A stretch of DNA of 64,000 nt from Trichobilharzia szidati (lineage: Eukaryota > Platyhelminthes > Trematoda > Strigeidida > Schistosomatidae), in contig OX235271.1 of assembly GCA_944472155.2 (NCBI GenBank), positions 23,629,710 through 23,693,709 of the forward strand, read 5' to 3'. Position 1 is the stretch's first letter; each line of letters opens with the position of its first letter. Made by a program: the position numbers and the translations under genes. Below, one piece after another: positions 27,101 to 42,100 of the stretch. The notes beneath the pieces were generated by a model. It worked only from the letters and a program-made list of their open reading frames with translations, did not search any database and was not told the origin of the DNA.

Positions 27101-30100
27101 TGGAGGTGGTGCATGTCCACGTATTCGACCAGGTGTTGTATTATGGTGTGGGCTAGATGAATTATGATTTAATGAATTCGCATCATTGATATCAGTCGAT
27201 TGGTTTTTTATATCAGACACTGTGTTATTTGATGATGATGATGATAACCATGGTAAGGATCTGAATTGATCAGAAGGCAGCATAGAATCAATGATGGGCG
27301 AATTCGGATTCCAATAAAAATCTTCACTAACACGACATCCATCGTTCACATCCACTAGAAACATGGTGACGAAATATGGTTCAGGCTAAAAAAATAAACA
27401 ACAACAAAATTTCAGATGAAAACAACAAAAATTAACTACTTTGCACAGATGTGCACCAGTTCAACTCAACACACACTTCCACCTTGTAGCACACAAAGCT
27501 AGAGAACAGAGGTAATAGGAGATAATAATTAAAATAGTGAGACAAAAGGAATGATAGTATGCGAGAAAAATAGAGCTTTATTTTATTTTTTAATTTTATT
27601 TTTGATTACAGCTTGATGCCACACCGTATTTTCAGTACAAGTATGGAATTTTCAGCATGGATATCGGTAGCCCAAATTTTGCAGGCCGACCATAGATATC
27701 GGGTGTGCGTCGGTAGGGGATCGAACCCCGGACCATGTGCATGGTCGGCGAGAGTCCTAACCACTGTGCCACCGACGCACTATATATTATTATTATTCCC
27801 TTGGGTTCCTAGTGGAACATAGGGCTTCATCTACACGTCTCCACTTGCTTCTGTCTTCTGCGTTACTTTTCACCTGCATCCATGTTAGTCCATACTGTAT
27901 CAGCTCCTCTTCACACGATCTCTTCTATGTCACCCTTGGACGTCCCACTCGCCGCTCCCCTTTCGGGTTCCACTCGAGCATTGGCCTGACGCGCGATGTC
28001 ACCCAACGGCCTCCCCAGTGAGTGAGTGTCCAATCCATCTCCAGTTACTCCTGCATATTTGTTGATCGATTGGTTCTTGTTTTGTTTGTTCCCATAGTTT
28101 CTTGTTGGTGATTCTTTCCGGCCATCTGATCTTCAGTATAGAGCCAGCGAAGACAGTTGTTGATAAAGGTCTGCAACAGGCTGTTGGAAATATTCTTTGT
28201 GACCCGCCGCCAAGTTTCTGATCCGTATAGAAGAACTGACTTGATGTTTGTATTGAAAATCCGAATCACTTTGTTGTTGATGCAGGCTGAGTGACGAAGA
28301 TTTCCAGATTGGATATGACAAATTACAAAGTGTGGATGTATCTGCGCCATTGAGAGAGGTTTTGAGCAGTATCAACAATTCTCTCCAGCTGCCATTGGTT
28401 TTATCATCCCGAGGACCCAACCAACCAGCCAGCTAGCTAGTCTAAACCTCTCTACGTGGCTGACTGGCCTAAACTAACTGTTGTGTATTTCATTGACTGA
28501 TGAAGTGATGTTTTCTTTTGACCACCAACCACTAGCAGCTCTTTTTCAACTTGATCCATCCTATGTCAGTCAGCTTAGATTGTGTGTCAAGGAAAGCGAC
28601 CAACGGCCAGACATGCATGCATAACACATAGCCTAACCATCTCATTCAATCGATGCAGATGCTTCACAATCTTGTCAGTTGATTTTCTCTCCATACCCCG
28701 TACACGACCGAAGCCTAACCTCAATATTATTCACTTTATTATACCACCTCACACCGGAGATAGATTGCAGACACACAAAATCAACGACAGTTAGTCAGCG
28801 TTTTCATGTCTTCCACCTGCAACTGCCATGTCTCACTGACATCCAAAGGAGGACGGAGCAATAGGGCTACTGAGTATTACACACGCGCTTTGGTCGAAAG
28901 TCGGATATCAGGTCTACCCCAGAGATGGCGTAAACTGGTATATGCGAAACCAGCCTTCTGTATCCGTTCTTAGATTTCGTCAGAGATCAACCCGTTGGGG
29001 CTGATGGTACTTCCCAAATAAGTGAAGCGGTCAACGCGCTCTACCACTTCACTACCTATTTCTAAACTAGGAGTCAGTGGAATCCAGTCCTTTAGCCTCA
29101 TCATCTTACATTTGTTGGGAGCGATTCGCATGCCAAACATTCGTAGATTGCAGCTCAAGGTGTTCAGAAGAATGCATTTTGTCAGCGTCCTCGTCTAGAA
29201 GGACTATATCGTCTGCATATTCTAAGTCAACGAGATTATTCCCTGGTAGAAAGTCAATCCCTCAGTCTCTGAATGAGTTAGGGATAATTCCATTAGTACG
29301 TCTATGATGAAACTGAATAGAAATGGGGATAGTGGGCGTCCCTGTCGGACACCACTAGTCGTCACCACTTCAGATGACAACTCGCCGTAAGCCCTCACCT
29401 GACTAGCTGCATGATTTCGAGTAGAGTGAGTTCCTTGATCAGTCCAATGTATTTTCTAGGCATTCCTTTTACAGTCAAGCATCGCCAGAGTACCTCTCAG
29501 TCGACAGAATCGAATGCCACCTTTACGTCAAGAAATATAACGATTGTTGGACGCCGCCGGTAAGTGTGACTATGTTTCAGAATCTGTTGAAGGGTGAAGA
29601 TATGATCAATACACTCTCTTTCTGGTCTAAAGCCCTTCTGGTTCTCTCGTATTTGTGCTTCCCGAGCACCAATTAGTCTACGCAATATTATTGAGGCTAG
29701 GACTTCAGATACTATATTAGTCAAGCTAATCCCTCTGTGATTATCACAAGAAGACTTGTCTCCCTTCTTGTATATCGGGATAATCAGTGACTTACACCAA
29801 CCCAATGGGACTTTCTCTGATTCCCAGACGCTGCCTAGTACCTCAGTTAATGGAAACAGTAAACTGTCTCCACAGTGCTTAAATACTTCTGGAGTCGTTC
29901 CATCGGGTCCCGCTGCTTTGCTTCGTTTCAGACTAGTGATAGCCATAGTAACCTCAGTTAATGACGGAGGACATGTGTCTATATCCCATTCAGGGAGGTG
30001 TTGGATGTTCGGCAGGTTGAGCGTGTCTGTAGGCCAATTGAATTGCTCCTCAAAGTGTTCTTTCCAGTGTTACAATCGTCTATCCTGGGAGCTAATTATG

Positions 30101-33100
30101 GTGCCATTTTTCTCCGAGATTGTTTCGCTTATCATTTGCCTTTTGCCACCTGTTTCCCTGATAAGCCTGAATAGTTGTCTGGTGTTACCAATCGCCGATG
30201 CCTTTTCCATTGAAATCGAATAGAAATAGGGATAGTCGGCATCACTGACGGACATCAATAGTTGTCACCACTTCAGATGACAACTCGCTGTAAGCTCTCC
30301 TGGCTGGCTTAAAGAGTTCGAGTAGAGTGCCTTGATCAATATGATGTATTTTCTCGGCATTCCCTTCACGGTCGAACAATGCCATAGAACCTCTCGGTCG
30401 ACTTCAACTGGGAAGAAAGCAGTTATATTTAACAAGACCAAACAGCATTCGTTGAATTATTGTCAGAAAGGGAAGAAAGAAGGAAATTACAGCATGTTCA
30501 TCATTGATTGAGATTCTTAGACATATTCAATAACGTTTCGAGCTATCTCTCGGACCCCAATCAATGAGTTGTGACGCACCAACCGATTCTAACCCATCAC
30601 AAATATTCTTCATCCCACGACTCCACATCATGGGCTGACCACCTCTCCACTTTTTCCATCCCGTCCCAGGGTTTGCGAACAGAAACCGGTATGGATGGGA
30701 TGACGTCCCTAGCATATGACCCAGACACCGGAGCCAGTGTTTCCAGATGACAACACTCAACGAATGGTACTTTCCACTGTGTACAAACAAACTCTGCCAG
30801 ACCTCAGAATTACTCACGTGATGATACCATCGAACGCAGGCAATTCTACGGAAAAAACGGTAATCGAATGCGCAGAGTCGTCGAACACTCTAAGCTCGGA
30901 AAGGCGAGGTCTCACAGGCACAGAACAAAACAGTGTGCACGGAAGCATTGTAAACACGACGTTTGACAGCCAGACTAACGTCGAAACGGCACCAGAGATG
31001 GCTCAATTTCAGGCGTGCCACCCTAGCCTCCTCGATACGGTTGGGAATCTCGTCCATCAAACCTCCACCAGCACTCACACAACTACCCAGATACACAAAC
31101 CTATCAACAACTTCAAGCGGTTCACTTGCAGGAGTGAGTGCAGGTACAGGCTCCTGCCAATCTTGTAACAGTACCTTGCACTTAGATGTCGCGAAGCCCA
31201 CACCATACTTACAGACACTGACCAACAACTGATTAAGTGCGATTTGGGCAGCCTGCATGCTATCGCACCTTAAGACGATATATTCTGCATACTCGCGGTC
31301 GAAGAGTCATTATCCAGGAAGCGGATCCGCACCACCACCACCATCACGCACGTCGTTCAGAGTTGACTCCAGAATGTTATCAATGGCAAAGTTAAAGAGA
31401 AACGGAGAAATCGGGCAACCCTGTCTAACCCACTGTTGGTTGGGAACAGTGATAATAGTTGGTCGTATGCCTTCATTCTACCTGAAGTATTTCAGTAGGG
31501 CTTTCAGGATGTTAACAAACTTTTCAGATAGACCCATCCCTAACAGACAGTTTCAGAGAATAGTTCTGTCCAACGAATCGAAGGCAGCTTTAATATCCAG
31601 GAATACAAAGATTGTTGGCCTGCAATACATGTGGTGGTGTTCCAACAACCAACAAATAGTGAACGCATGACCAATGCACGGCCTGAACGAAACCCAGCCT
31701 GCTCTTCATGAATCAACTCCTAACGTGTTTCGCATAGCCTGCGAAGCAAGACAGCAGTCAATATTTTAGACACGATTGACGAAAAACTGATACCCCTATG
31801 GTCATCGACCCCTTTTTACAGATCGGGATGATGGTGGCTTCATTGCACAATGATGGCACATCCTCAATGTCCCATACTTTCCTGAACAAAACAAGTCAGA
31901 GACATGACGAGAATCTCGCCACTATCTTTAAAAAGAGCCGAGGATGGATGCGAGAAGATAATCCCCACATCAATAACACACTTAATACTGACATAGGAAC
32001 AGTGAGAAAAAGCTCAGACAATATATATATATATATTTTATTTGATTCACGGAAAATATCCATCGAGTCAAGAAGAAAATAAAAGACAATTCAGTGAAGA
32101 AAATTTTCTTCATCGACGAAATCATCTTCTTATATTTACCAAAAATGTATACTAGTTTATTATTGAGTAATAGGTGGAGGGTGACATAATTGATATAATT
32201 ACTCAGAAGTGGCTTTACAAATAAAAATCAAAGTCGCAAATTACGTAGTAGTCAACGGCACAAAAGAAGAACGGGTTAGAAATTTGATAAGGTTAAAATT
32301 GCTATTGAGTAGTGAGAGGAAAAGTGGTTGAGTGTCCATTTAACAAGTGTGAAGAGGGTGAGAAAATGTACAAAAGGAACACGTGAGAGTGATAGCAGTG
32401 AATTAATTATTAAACTAAAAGCAACATTAAATGATAACAAAATTTCCAGGGAACGACTAATGAAGAGGTTAAGAGCATGGTAGAACAAGAGAGAGACTGG
32501 ACAAACTTTTTCTGCACACAGAGTTCGGGGTTGTATTGACGACTCACCAACGCCTCCGCCAGACACAAATGCCGAAACCTAGCACCCTTTGTACCACTTG
32601 GTCTTACCTTGTAGATGATCTTGAAAGACGACTCTGATGAAGCTACGTTTGAGTTTACCAAGTGGCGGAGAATTCACATAGTAACTGTCATGCATTGTCC
32701 TTTCGCTAACCATGCGGGATAATGTTCAGAGATGCGTTTGGAAAGTGTTCGCTTTGTCCGGCCGATATAACTAGCTCCATATGAGCAGGTGATTTTATAA
32801 ACACACATTGAAGTGACCCATCCAAAGCGGTAGTTTGTCCTTCACACATCCATTGATCATTTGTCGGCTGCAAAAATTGATGCGTAACTCAGCCGCAAAG
32901 AAGGTTTTTCCCAGTGATCTGCATAAGCGGTTCTTCACAATGTCAGTAGCGGTATTACCTCTAAATTCAACGTTCATAAATATCACTTTCTTCGGCACCG
33001 TATGGGTTCTTTCAGGTTGTGGCTTTACCTACATGTTTTTCTCGATGAATGTTGGAGGATATCCATTTTCCATGAGGACTTGTCTCAGTCTCTCCAGTTC

Positions 33101-36100
33101 CCCATCGATTATATCACTGGTACATATCCTTCTTATTCTTGAGGATAAGGAGTAGGTCAGATTCCTCTTTCTTCTCAAATGGACCCAACTATGAAAATTC
33201 GTGTATTGACCATTCCATGTTGGCTTCCTGGAGATCGATCTCTGAAGAGAACCATCAGATCTCCTTTTTAGCAAAACATGCAAAAAATAAAATTCCGAGT
33301 TCATCTCCGATACTGATGTGAATTGGATGGCATGATGGCAGCTGTTGAACTCTTTAGTTTTCATTTCGATGTTAGTATTCTCGTCACATATGATGAAAGT
33401 ATCATCTATGTGTCTTTGGTACAAATGGAAACTATCGATAGTGGGCCATAACATACTATTCGCTAGACTTGCCAGAAAGCAATCTACAAGTAAAGGACTC
33501 AATGGCGACTTCGTTGCCACTCAAGCTCTTTGTCTAAACAGCGTGTCGATAAAGAGAATTTTCTCCGCCGAATTATCTTCTATTGTTCAACTATTTAAGG
33601 AAGTAAGGTAATACAATATCTATCAGATGTTAATAGTAACAGTAATAACTGTTTGTAAATGTGTATATATTTCAATAAATAATTCAATTGAAAAACGCTA
33701 AAAACATAATATTAGAAGACTATTATTAACTCACATTTTCAATATAAGCAGATGTACTACCCGATACATCTATATTGGCCCGAATTTTTGAATGTAGATT
33801 TAAGCATGTTGCCAAAAATCGTCGACTGCACAATTCCGCCGTCCGATCAGGAAAGGGTGATAAAGCATCCTTTGAATTCACCTGAGTTAAACTATTTCCA
33901 ACATGTTCACGTGTTAAATTTTTCCCTTTATACTGTCGTATCTATGATAAAATTAAGGCATAAAGATATTTTTTTAAATGGGGATAAGGGATTTTTAACT
34001 TATTTAATGCTCATTAGAGACAGGTAGGCAGTTACCTGTTACCTGGGGTTCTAGTGGGTAGCCATGATCAACAGGGTACAACAGGTTGAAGGAGAGGACG
34101 TTGCAAAGTGGTCGCTTTATGTCGTGAATCGTCGGTGGGTGCGTACTGACGAATAATCCCAGGCACTAGAACGAAATAACTGGCTTTCCAGTACTTCTCG
34201 GTGGTTTTTCAATGGTTCTCTAACCGATGTCAGCTCATGATGAAATCCTCCAACCAATCAAATTAAATCCCTACAAACCAACTATTATTATTATTGTATC
34301 CTTTAATTCCTAGAGGAACATAGGGCTTCAGCCGTGAGTCTCCATTGCGTTCTGTTCTCTGCTAGAGTCTTCACCTGGCTCCATGTCTGCCCACACGTTT
34401 TCATCTCTTCTTCACATCACCTCCTCCAAGTCAACCCACCTTCGCACTGACGACCAACTCGCCGCTTCCCTTTCGCGTTTCACTCGAGCAATGGCTTGTC
34501 TAGTGATGTCACTTGATGGATTGTTTCCTCAGAGTATGGCCAGCCAATCCATCTCCATTTCTTCCTGCCTATTTGTTTCACAATCGGTTCCTGCTGGGTT
34601 GGTTCGCTCATTTCCAGAGATCTCTGTTGTTGATCTTTTCTGGCCATCCGATCTTGAGAAGTAATGAGCGAAGACAACTGTTAATGAAGGTCTGTAGTTT
34701 GTTTGAAATGCTCTTTATGACACGCAGTGCAAGTCTGATCCGTATAGTGAGTAGCACTGACTGACTTCACATTGGAGTTGAAAATCCGGATCTTATTTTT
34801 GATGCTGAGTGTTGTTGACCTCCACACAGACTTGAGAGTAGTGAAAGCTTGTCTTGCTTTTCCGATTCTTGCTTTGATATCCTCGTCAGTTCCGCATGTA
34901 GTTGAAACGACGCTTCCAAGGTAGGTAGGTGAAGGAGGTTGTTTCTTTTAGGTTCCTCCCGTTTATGCTGATTGTTGTCAGTTGTTGTTGCTGCTGTTGG
35001 TGGTGTTGCCCAGGAATTTTCATCACCTCTGTTTTATCTATGTTCACCTGAAGTCCTATCTTCTCTGGATGCTTCTTCTGCCAACTTGTTGCTTTTTGCT
35101 TGCATATATCTTCCAGTTTGTGGGAAATCAGACATATCATCGATGAAGTCCAGATCCTCCAAGTTTTTTTGTGTGGGTCCATTTTATGCCTGTTTCCTCA
35201 TTGTCCGCTGTTTGTCGCATTATCCAGTCTACTGCAATCAGGAAAATCATTGGCGATAGTAGGCAGCCAACTTGTCTTACTCCTGTCCTCACTTCAAAGG
35301 GTTCCGTAAGTTTCCCGTTGTGGATTACTCGGCATGCAGCATTGTCCTACAGCTGTTGGATGAGATGTATAATTGTATAATTATCTAACAGCTGATTGAC
35401 ATAAAGCCTAGTAATTCGTTCTTATAGTTTATTTGGTAGACTGCAAAAGGTGGCTGGTTAAAAATTGCTTCCTCAATTCAGATTTCCACGTAACTTCAGT
35501 CGAATATTCCTGAATACTGACTGGTGATCAATGTAAAAGCAAGACAAAAAAAACTGAATGTTATAAACATTGTTTAATTTGAACATGACAGACAGACTTC
35601 GACCAACCCAAACTTTGGGCTAGAGATAACTGAAATCGTTATTATTCGGAGAAGTGTTCGTAAATGCAATCAGTTCAACAACAATGCGTCACTTAGAATA
35701 TGAATCACTTCATGATACAAAATTATATAAGTTAAGACATGTATTTCCACAACAGTTAGTACACACATCGTGAGGGTGAATTGATGAGCAAGAAACAAGA
35801 GCACAACACTCTCTGTCGATTAACTCTACCTTTGAAATCCATCATCAACCACTCAACATCACCATGCACTGCATTCCACATAAGATAGCAAGCGTATTTT
35901 TACACAAAGTAACTCAGTTGTAACCCCATAGACTACAAAATTGAATATTACATAAAAGTTTTCATTAGTGCAACTAAGTATAGACATCAAGAAATGCGCT
36001 GCACAAAATAATAATTATTATTGTTCCCTTGAGTTACAAGTGGAATATAGGGCTTCAATATAACATCTCCACTTTGTTGCATTTTCAGTTATCCTCCTCA

Positions 36101-39100
36101 GGTTGGCCCATAATTGTCTATAAGCCCAACTCATCGTTTCCCACTCGGATTTCACTCGAGCGATGGCCTGCATTAAGCGCGATGTCATTCGACGATCTCC
36201 TCACTGTATGCCAGATCAACCCATCTCCATTTTCTTCAACATATTTGTTGAGCAATCAGTTATTGGTTGGTTTGTTCCCAGCCAAAGTTTCGTGTTGCTA
36301 ATTCTTTGTGAGCAGCCAGTAATTTGATCTTCAATTTAGAGCCAGTGGAGTTGGCAACTGTAGATAAAAGCCTATTGGAAATGCTTTTCATGACGCAATG
36401 GCCAAGTTTCTGAGGCATACAGAAGAAGTGACTGACTGACTTCCCATTTGTGTTGAAAATGCGAATCTTGCTGTTTATGCTGAGTTAGTGCAGAATATTT
36501 CCAAGCCGACTTCAGGTTGATGAAGGTGTACCTCACTTTTCCGATTCCGGCTTTGACATCTTCATCCGTTCCGTGTGCCTGTGGTTGAAACGACGCCTCC
36601 CAAATAAGTAAAGGAAGTAACCTCTTTCAAGTGTCTTCTGTTGATAGTGATTGTTGTTGGTTATTGTTGCTGTTACGGTTCATTGGTTATCTTCATCACC
36701 TCCGTCTTCTCTATGCTCACCCGCAGTCTTATCTTTGCTGCCTACCCCTTCAGCCAGTTTGTTGGTTTCCGCCTACAAGTCTTTCTGGCATTCGCTATAA
36801 GGTTGGAGATGTCACCTCACCACCTCAACAAACGAACATAGAGAAGACGGAGGTGATGAAGATAATTAACGAAACTCAACAACAACAGCAACCAGCACCA
36901 ATCACCATCAACGGGAGAGATTTAACAGAGGTTACTTCCTTCACTTATTCGGCTAAGAAGCATCGTTTCAAATACAGACACACCGAACGGATGAAGATGT
37001 CAAAGTCAGAATCGGAAAGTCACGATACGCCTCCATCAACCTGAAACCAGTTTGGAAATCTTCTGCACTCAGCCTCAGCATACGGAACAAGATTCTCATT
37101 TCCAACACAAATGTCAAGTCGGTCCTATACGGGTTCGAAACTTGGCCAGTGGGTCACGAAAAGGATTTCAAACAGGTTGCAGACTTTTATCAACGGATGC
37201 CTTTACTCCATACTGAGGATTAAATGGCGACAAACCAACCAAGAGCCAATCGCCGAACCAATATGTAGAAGAAAATGGAGATGCATCGGATATACATTGA
37301 GGAGACCGTCGAATGACATCGTGCGCCACACCATAGCTCGAGTGGAATCCCAATGGGAAGCGATGAGCGGGTCGTCGGTGTGATGGTGATATGGAAGAGA
37401 CCATGTGAGGAAGATACAAGAGAGTTTCGGCAACCATGGACCCAGCTAAAGAGGATGGTAGAAAGTAGAACAAAGTGGAGATGTGTTGTTGAAGCCTAAT
37501 CTTCCACAAGAATTCAAGGGAATAATAATAATAATACCTCGACTGCACACACAAGCATTCAAATAACCATCTAGATACACGAACTTTTCGACTACTTTTA
37601 AAAGGAGCTTACCTGTGTTGAGGGTAAGTGCAGGAACCGGTTACTGAAAGTCTTCCAAATGTTTTCCGAACTAGGACAGTGCAAAGCACATACCATACTT
37701 AATGACAGTGATCATCACCTGATTACATGTTATCTGGGTGGGCTGTATGTTATCACGCAGTAAGATAATATCATCTGCATACTACAGATAGCAAACTCAT
37801 CATCATCACTTACTTCTTTTTAGAGGTATCGTCAAAGTTTCCTCAATGCAAAGATTAGAGACAGAGAAAATTTTAAAATCTTAATTAACTCTGCCCTTAG
37901 TCTACCTAGAGGTATTCTGCATGCTCTTCAAAATATTAACTTTCTAGACATACTCTGATGAAATTCACTAGCAGGGCTTTTGAAAGGTGACTGCAGTTCA
38001 AAACATATTAAATAGAATTTATGTTTCACTAGATAGAAATATATGTGTCTTCAGGCTTTGTCAGTATATTATTATTATTGTTTCCTTTAGTTCCTAGAGG
38101 AACATAAGGCTTCAGCCATACGTCTCCATTGTGTTTGGTTCTCTGTCAACGTTTTCACCTGGCCCCACGTCTACCCACATGCTTTCATCTCCTCTCCACA
38201 TGACCTCCTCCATGTCACCCTCGCACTGACGACCAACTCGCCGCTTCCCATTCGAGTTCCACTCGAGAGCCTGTCGTGTGATATCTCAGAGTATGGCCAA
38301 TCCATCTCCATTTCTTCCCGCATATTTGTTGCCCGATTGGTTCCTGCTGGGTTGGTTCGCTCCCAGAGATCTGGTCTATTTCTGGCCATCTGATCTTGAG
38401 CGAAGTACTGAGCGAAGACAGTTGTTGATGAAGGTTACGCATAAATATATAAACAGAATCTCACCCCTCCAAAAAAACTTATTCATAAAGTCATATAAGA
38501 TAATAATAGGCCATTGCATAGTAAAGATGATTACAATTAAATGGAATGAAAAACAAAGGAAGCAAATAATCATGACTTACTCTCACATCTGGAAAAAGCG
38601 TTACCAATTTTATTCGTCCTTTCTGACGTTGACGTATCACAAACAATTCAGTTTCCTGAGCATACTGATGAGAGAAAAAAAATAGTTTTTGTCGTCATTA
38701 TAATTTGTTGCTTTTTTTAGAGAAACTATTAAGAGTTAATAAATATACATAAACTATAAAAAATAACCTGATTGCCTGACTGGCTTCAACGTAGAACATT
38801 GCACAGATGTGCACCAGTTCCACTTGCCCCACTTCCTGCTTGTAGTACAAAAAGCAAGAGAGGGGAGTAAAAAGAGATTCAAAAGTGAGATAGGCGGCAA
38901 AAATAGTAATGTGGAGGAACAATAGAATTTTATTGGATATAATACATGACAAAGAGTGATAAATGCATCTTCGCCATCATCGAAAAGAAGGATTTTCAGT
39001 CGTATCACCAATTGTCTGTATCCAGTCACCATTGGTTCTTACCATCCCAAATACCTCAACCAGAAAGTCTGCATCTTCCTACGTGGCTAAAACTAACTGT

Positions 39101-42100
39101 TGTGAATTTCATCGACTGATAAGGCCATGTTTTTGTTTGACCACCACTAGCTCTTTTCCAATCTGATCCTATGTCAGCCAACATTTCCTGTCCAAGGAGG
39201 CAGTGGCTACACATGCATGCGTAACACATGTCTGACCATGTCCCTCAATCGATGCAGGTGTTTCACAACCTCGTCGATTGATCTCCACTCCTTACCTACC
39301 ACTCGACCGAAGCCTAACCTCACTATTGCTCACTTTATTATACCACCTAACACGGGAGATAGAACCACGTAATATAAATAACCAAGTAATATAAATACTT
39401 TGAAGCCCAATATAATTGATGGTACGAATATTTATTTCATGGGTGACCTTGAATGATAGAAACTGTCTATCAGTTCACAAAAGGTTGAGGTAATGCACTG
39501 TAACTGGTTCAGCTGAATGGCAAGAGATGATTGGCTTTATATTGTGTATCCCCGCCAACTATAGCATCGTAGTCCGTTGCTATAGTGGTTTAATGACAAA
39601 TTATTTATTTTTAGGATTTTTCAATGAAATTTTGCATTGAAAACTTTTTTCTGGAATGAACATTATCGGTAGTTTTATATTCTTGAACTGCTTTACATTT
39701 TTAAGTGTAGAACATGGGCACTGTGATAGAATATGGTTAGGTGGAGACACAGAGACGTTAATCACTGAGGCTTTGTTTAGAGATTCAACAGTGACTGGTT
39801 ACAACATAGAACTTTGTATCGATGTGCAGCAGTTCGAGTCGCCGCACTTCACTCAGCACACAAAGCCAGAGAAGAAAGTAAAAGTAAATGCAAAATGGAG
39901 ACAGTAAACAGGGATATGAGACAAAAAGAATCGTAATATCGAAGAACAATATAGTTTCATTGGGTATTATAAGTCACAAGGAGTGGATACATCTGCGACA
40001 GCCATTGACAACGATTTTGAGCCATATCACCAATTGTCTCCAGCCTTCATTGGAGAAGTCTACACCTTCCTAAATGGCTGGTTGGCTTAAACTAACTGTT
40101 GTGGATTTCATTGACTGGTGGAGCCATGTTTTGGTTTGACCGCCGCTAGCTCTTTTCCAGCCTGACCTCATGTCAGCTAACATTGCCCATCGAGGAAGGC
40201 GATGGATAGGCACGCATGCGTAACACATGTCCTAGCCATCTCAATCGATGTAACTTCACAGTCTCGTCTATTGATTTCCTCTCCCACCAAGCTAGCACTC
40301 GACCAATGCCTTACCTCGATATCACTCACTCTATTAAACCACTTAACACGGGAGACAGAACGCAGGCAACTATGATCAAAGACAGCTAGCTGGTCTTTTC
40401 ATGTCTTCCACTCTCAATGGCCATGTCTCATTCACATCCATAAAGGAGGACGGAGAGGACTGGTGAACAGTACACACGCCCTTCGGTCGATAGCCAGCCG
40501 GATATCACGTCTGCTAAGCCAGAGACGGCGTAAACGGGCATATGCAAAACCAGCCAGCGATCAGCCCGTTGGGGCTCATGCAATACCTATACACCCATAC
40601 ATCCCTACACCTGCGAGTCCTCGCGAACTATTTGAGGGGTCTCCTGACACTTGTCATCAGTCGTTAATACTGCATTACTGTGTGATATTTAAAAATAAAC
40701 TAATTTAATATGTGTTGCATTTGCTGTAATTTTACTCGAAAATGTTGCTTGATACTGATAACTGAGCAATGGAATGGACTACAGCATACAGCGAGTTGAA
40801 CGTACACTGTTAAAATTTTCATAAAATCATGTTAGTACAGCTTGGCCTATTCACTGAAACATCCTAATTCCCATTGGTTAAAGCAGGTGGCGCCACTTCA
40901 AAAAAAGAAAAGTGACATATAACCACCCGCAAGACATTCACTACAAAACCTTATGATAGTAGTATGTTTCTCCAATCTGGAGAAAAAGGATTAGAAATAT
41001 CAGTCTCAAAAGTTAACAACACCAACAATTTGAATAGTCTGAGCAGCCTGAAGGTATCAAACACCCAAATACTTCCCCAGCAGAGGACAAAACTCTTTTG
41101 GTTACTATCTACAGTTATTGCTCTTATTCCTTCTTTAAACTGCACTACTTTTTACGACTGCTAACACCATGTCCCTCTTCACACAGAATCCTCATAAATC
41201 TTTTACAGACCTTTTTTCAATTCTACCACATTTAACCTGACTGCATTATTCAGTGAGGTTGAGCTTCACTATATATGCGTGTGATTGTACGACAGCAGTT
41301 TTGTTTCATTCCTTTGCGTCCTCCCAAGTGGACTACAATAGCTTCTAGCATTTCAGCAGCAATAGTGTTATTTCCCTTACGGCGTGGGATCGCCAGCTCC
41401 ACGTCCACACTTACCTCTTTTCCCTAGCGCACTACTGGCTAAGTAAACGAGGAGAGGTTTAAGAGTGCTTCGACCGAGAATCAAACCCTGGACCGCTGCT
41501 GCTGCTGCTGCTGCTGGATTCAACATAGAACTTGGCACCGAAGTGCACCAGTTCCAGTTGCCACGTTCCAAATAGCACACAAAGGTAGACAGGAAAATGA
41601 GAGAAGAGAATCAATAGAATTTAGATAAGTATAAGAGTGAAACAGAATGAGTAATGGTATAAAGGAATATGAAAGATCACAGAGACTGAATACATCTGCG
41701 TAAGCCATTGACAACGATTTTCCGCCATGTCACCTATTGTCTCCAGCCATTGATTCTTAGAGTCCCGAGGGCGGGTCCCAACCCGGAAGTCTGCATCTCC
41801 CTCCCTACCTGACTCAGTTTAACTGTCAAGCATTTCATGGATTGATTGATGCCATGTTTTTGTTTGGCCACCACTTACTCTTTTCCAACCTACACCTATA
41901 TCAGGTAGTAATGCCCGTCGGGGGAGACGATGGTTAGGCATGCGCAGCACGTGACCTAGCCATCTCAATCTATGTAACTTTATAGCCTCTTCGAGTGATT
42001 TTCCCTATTTCCACAACACTCTACGCCTAACGTCAACATTACTTACCTTATTATACCACCTAACGCGAGAAAGAGATCGTAAACATCTGTGGTCAAACTT

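Noticed and set aside
30716..31168. 150-codon plus frame
   Set aside because: Antisense shadow of the LINE-C reverse transcriptase remnant on the minus strand.
37168..37554. 128-codon minus frame
   Set aside because: It is the antisense shadow of the LINE-A plus copy at 36831-37535.
40951..41164. Missing DOCK linker exon on the minus strand
   Set aside because: The minus frame does not contain the expected FGKRI-like motif, and no suitable phase-0 splice sites were found.
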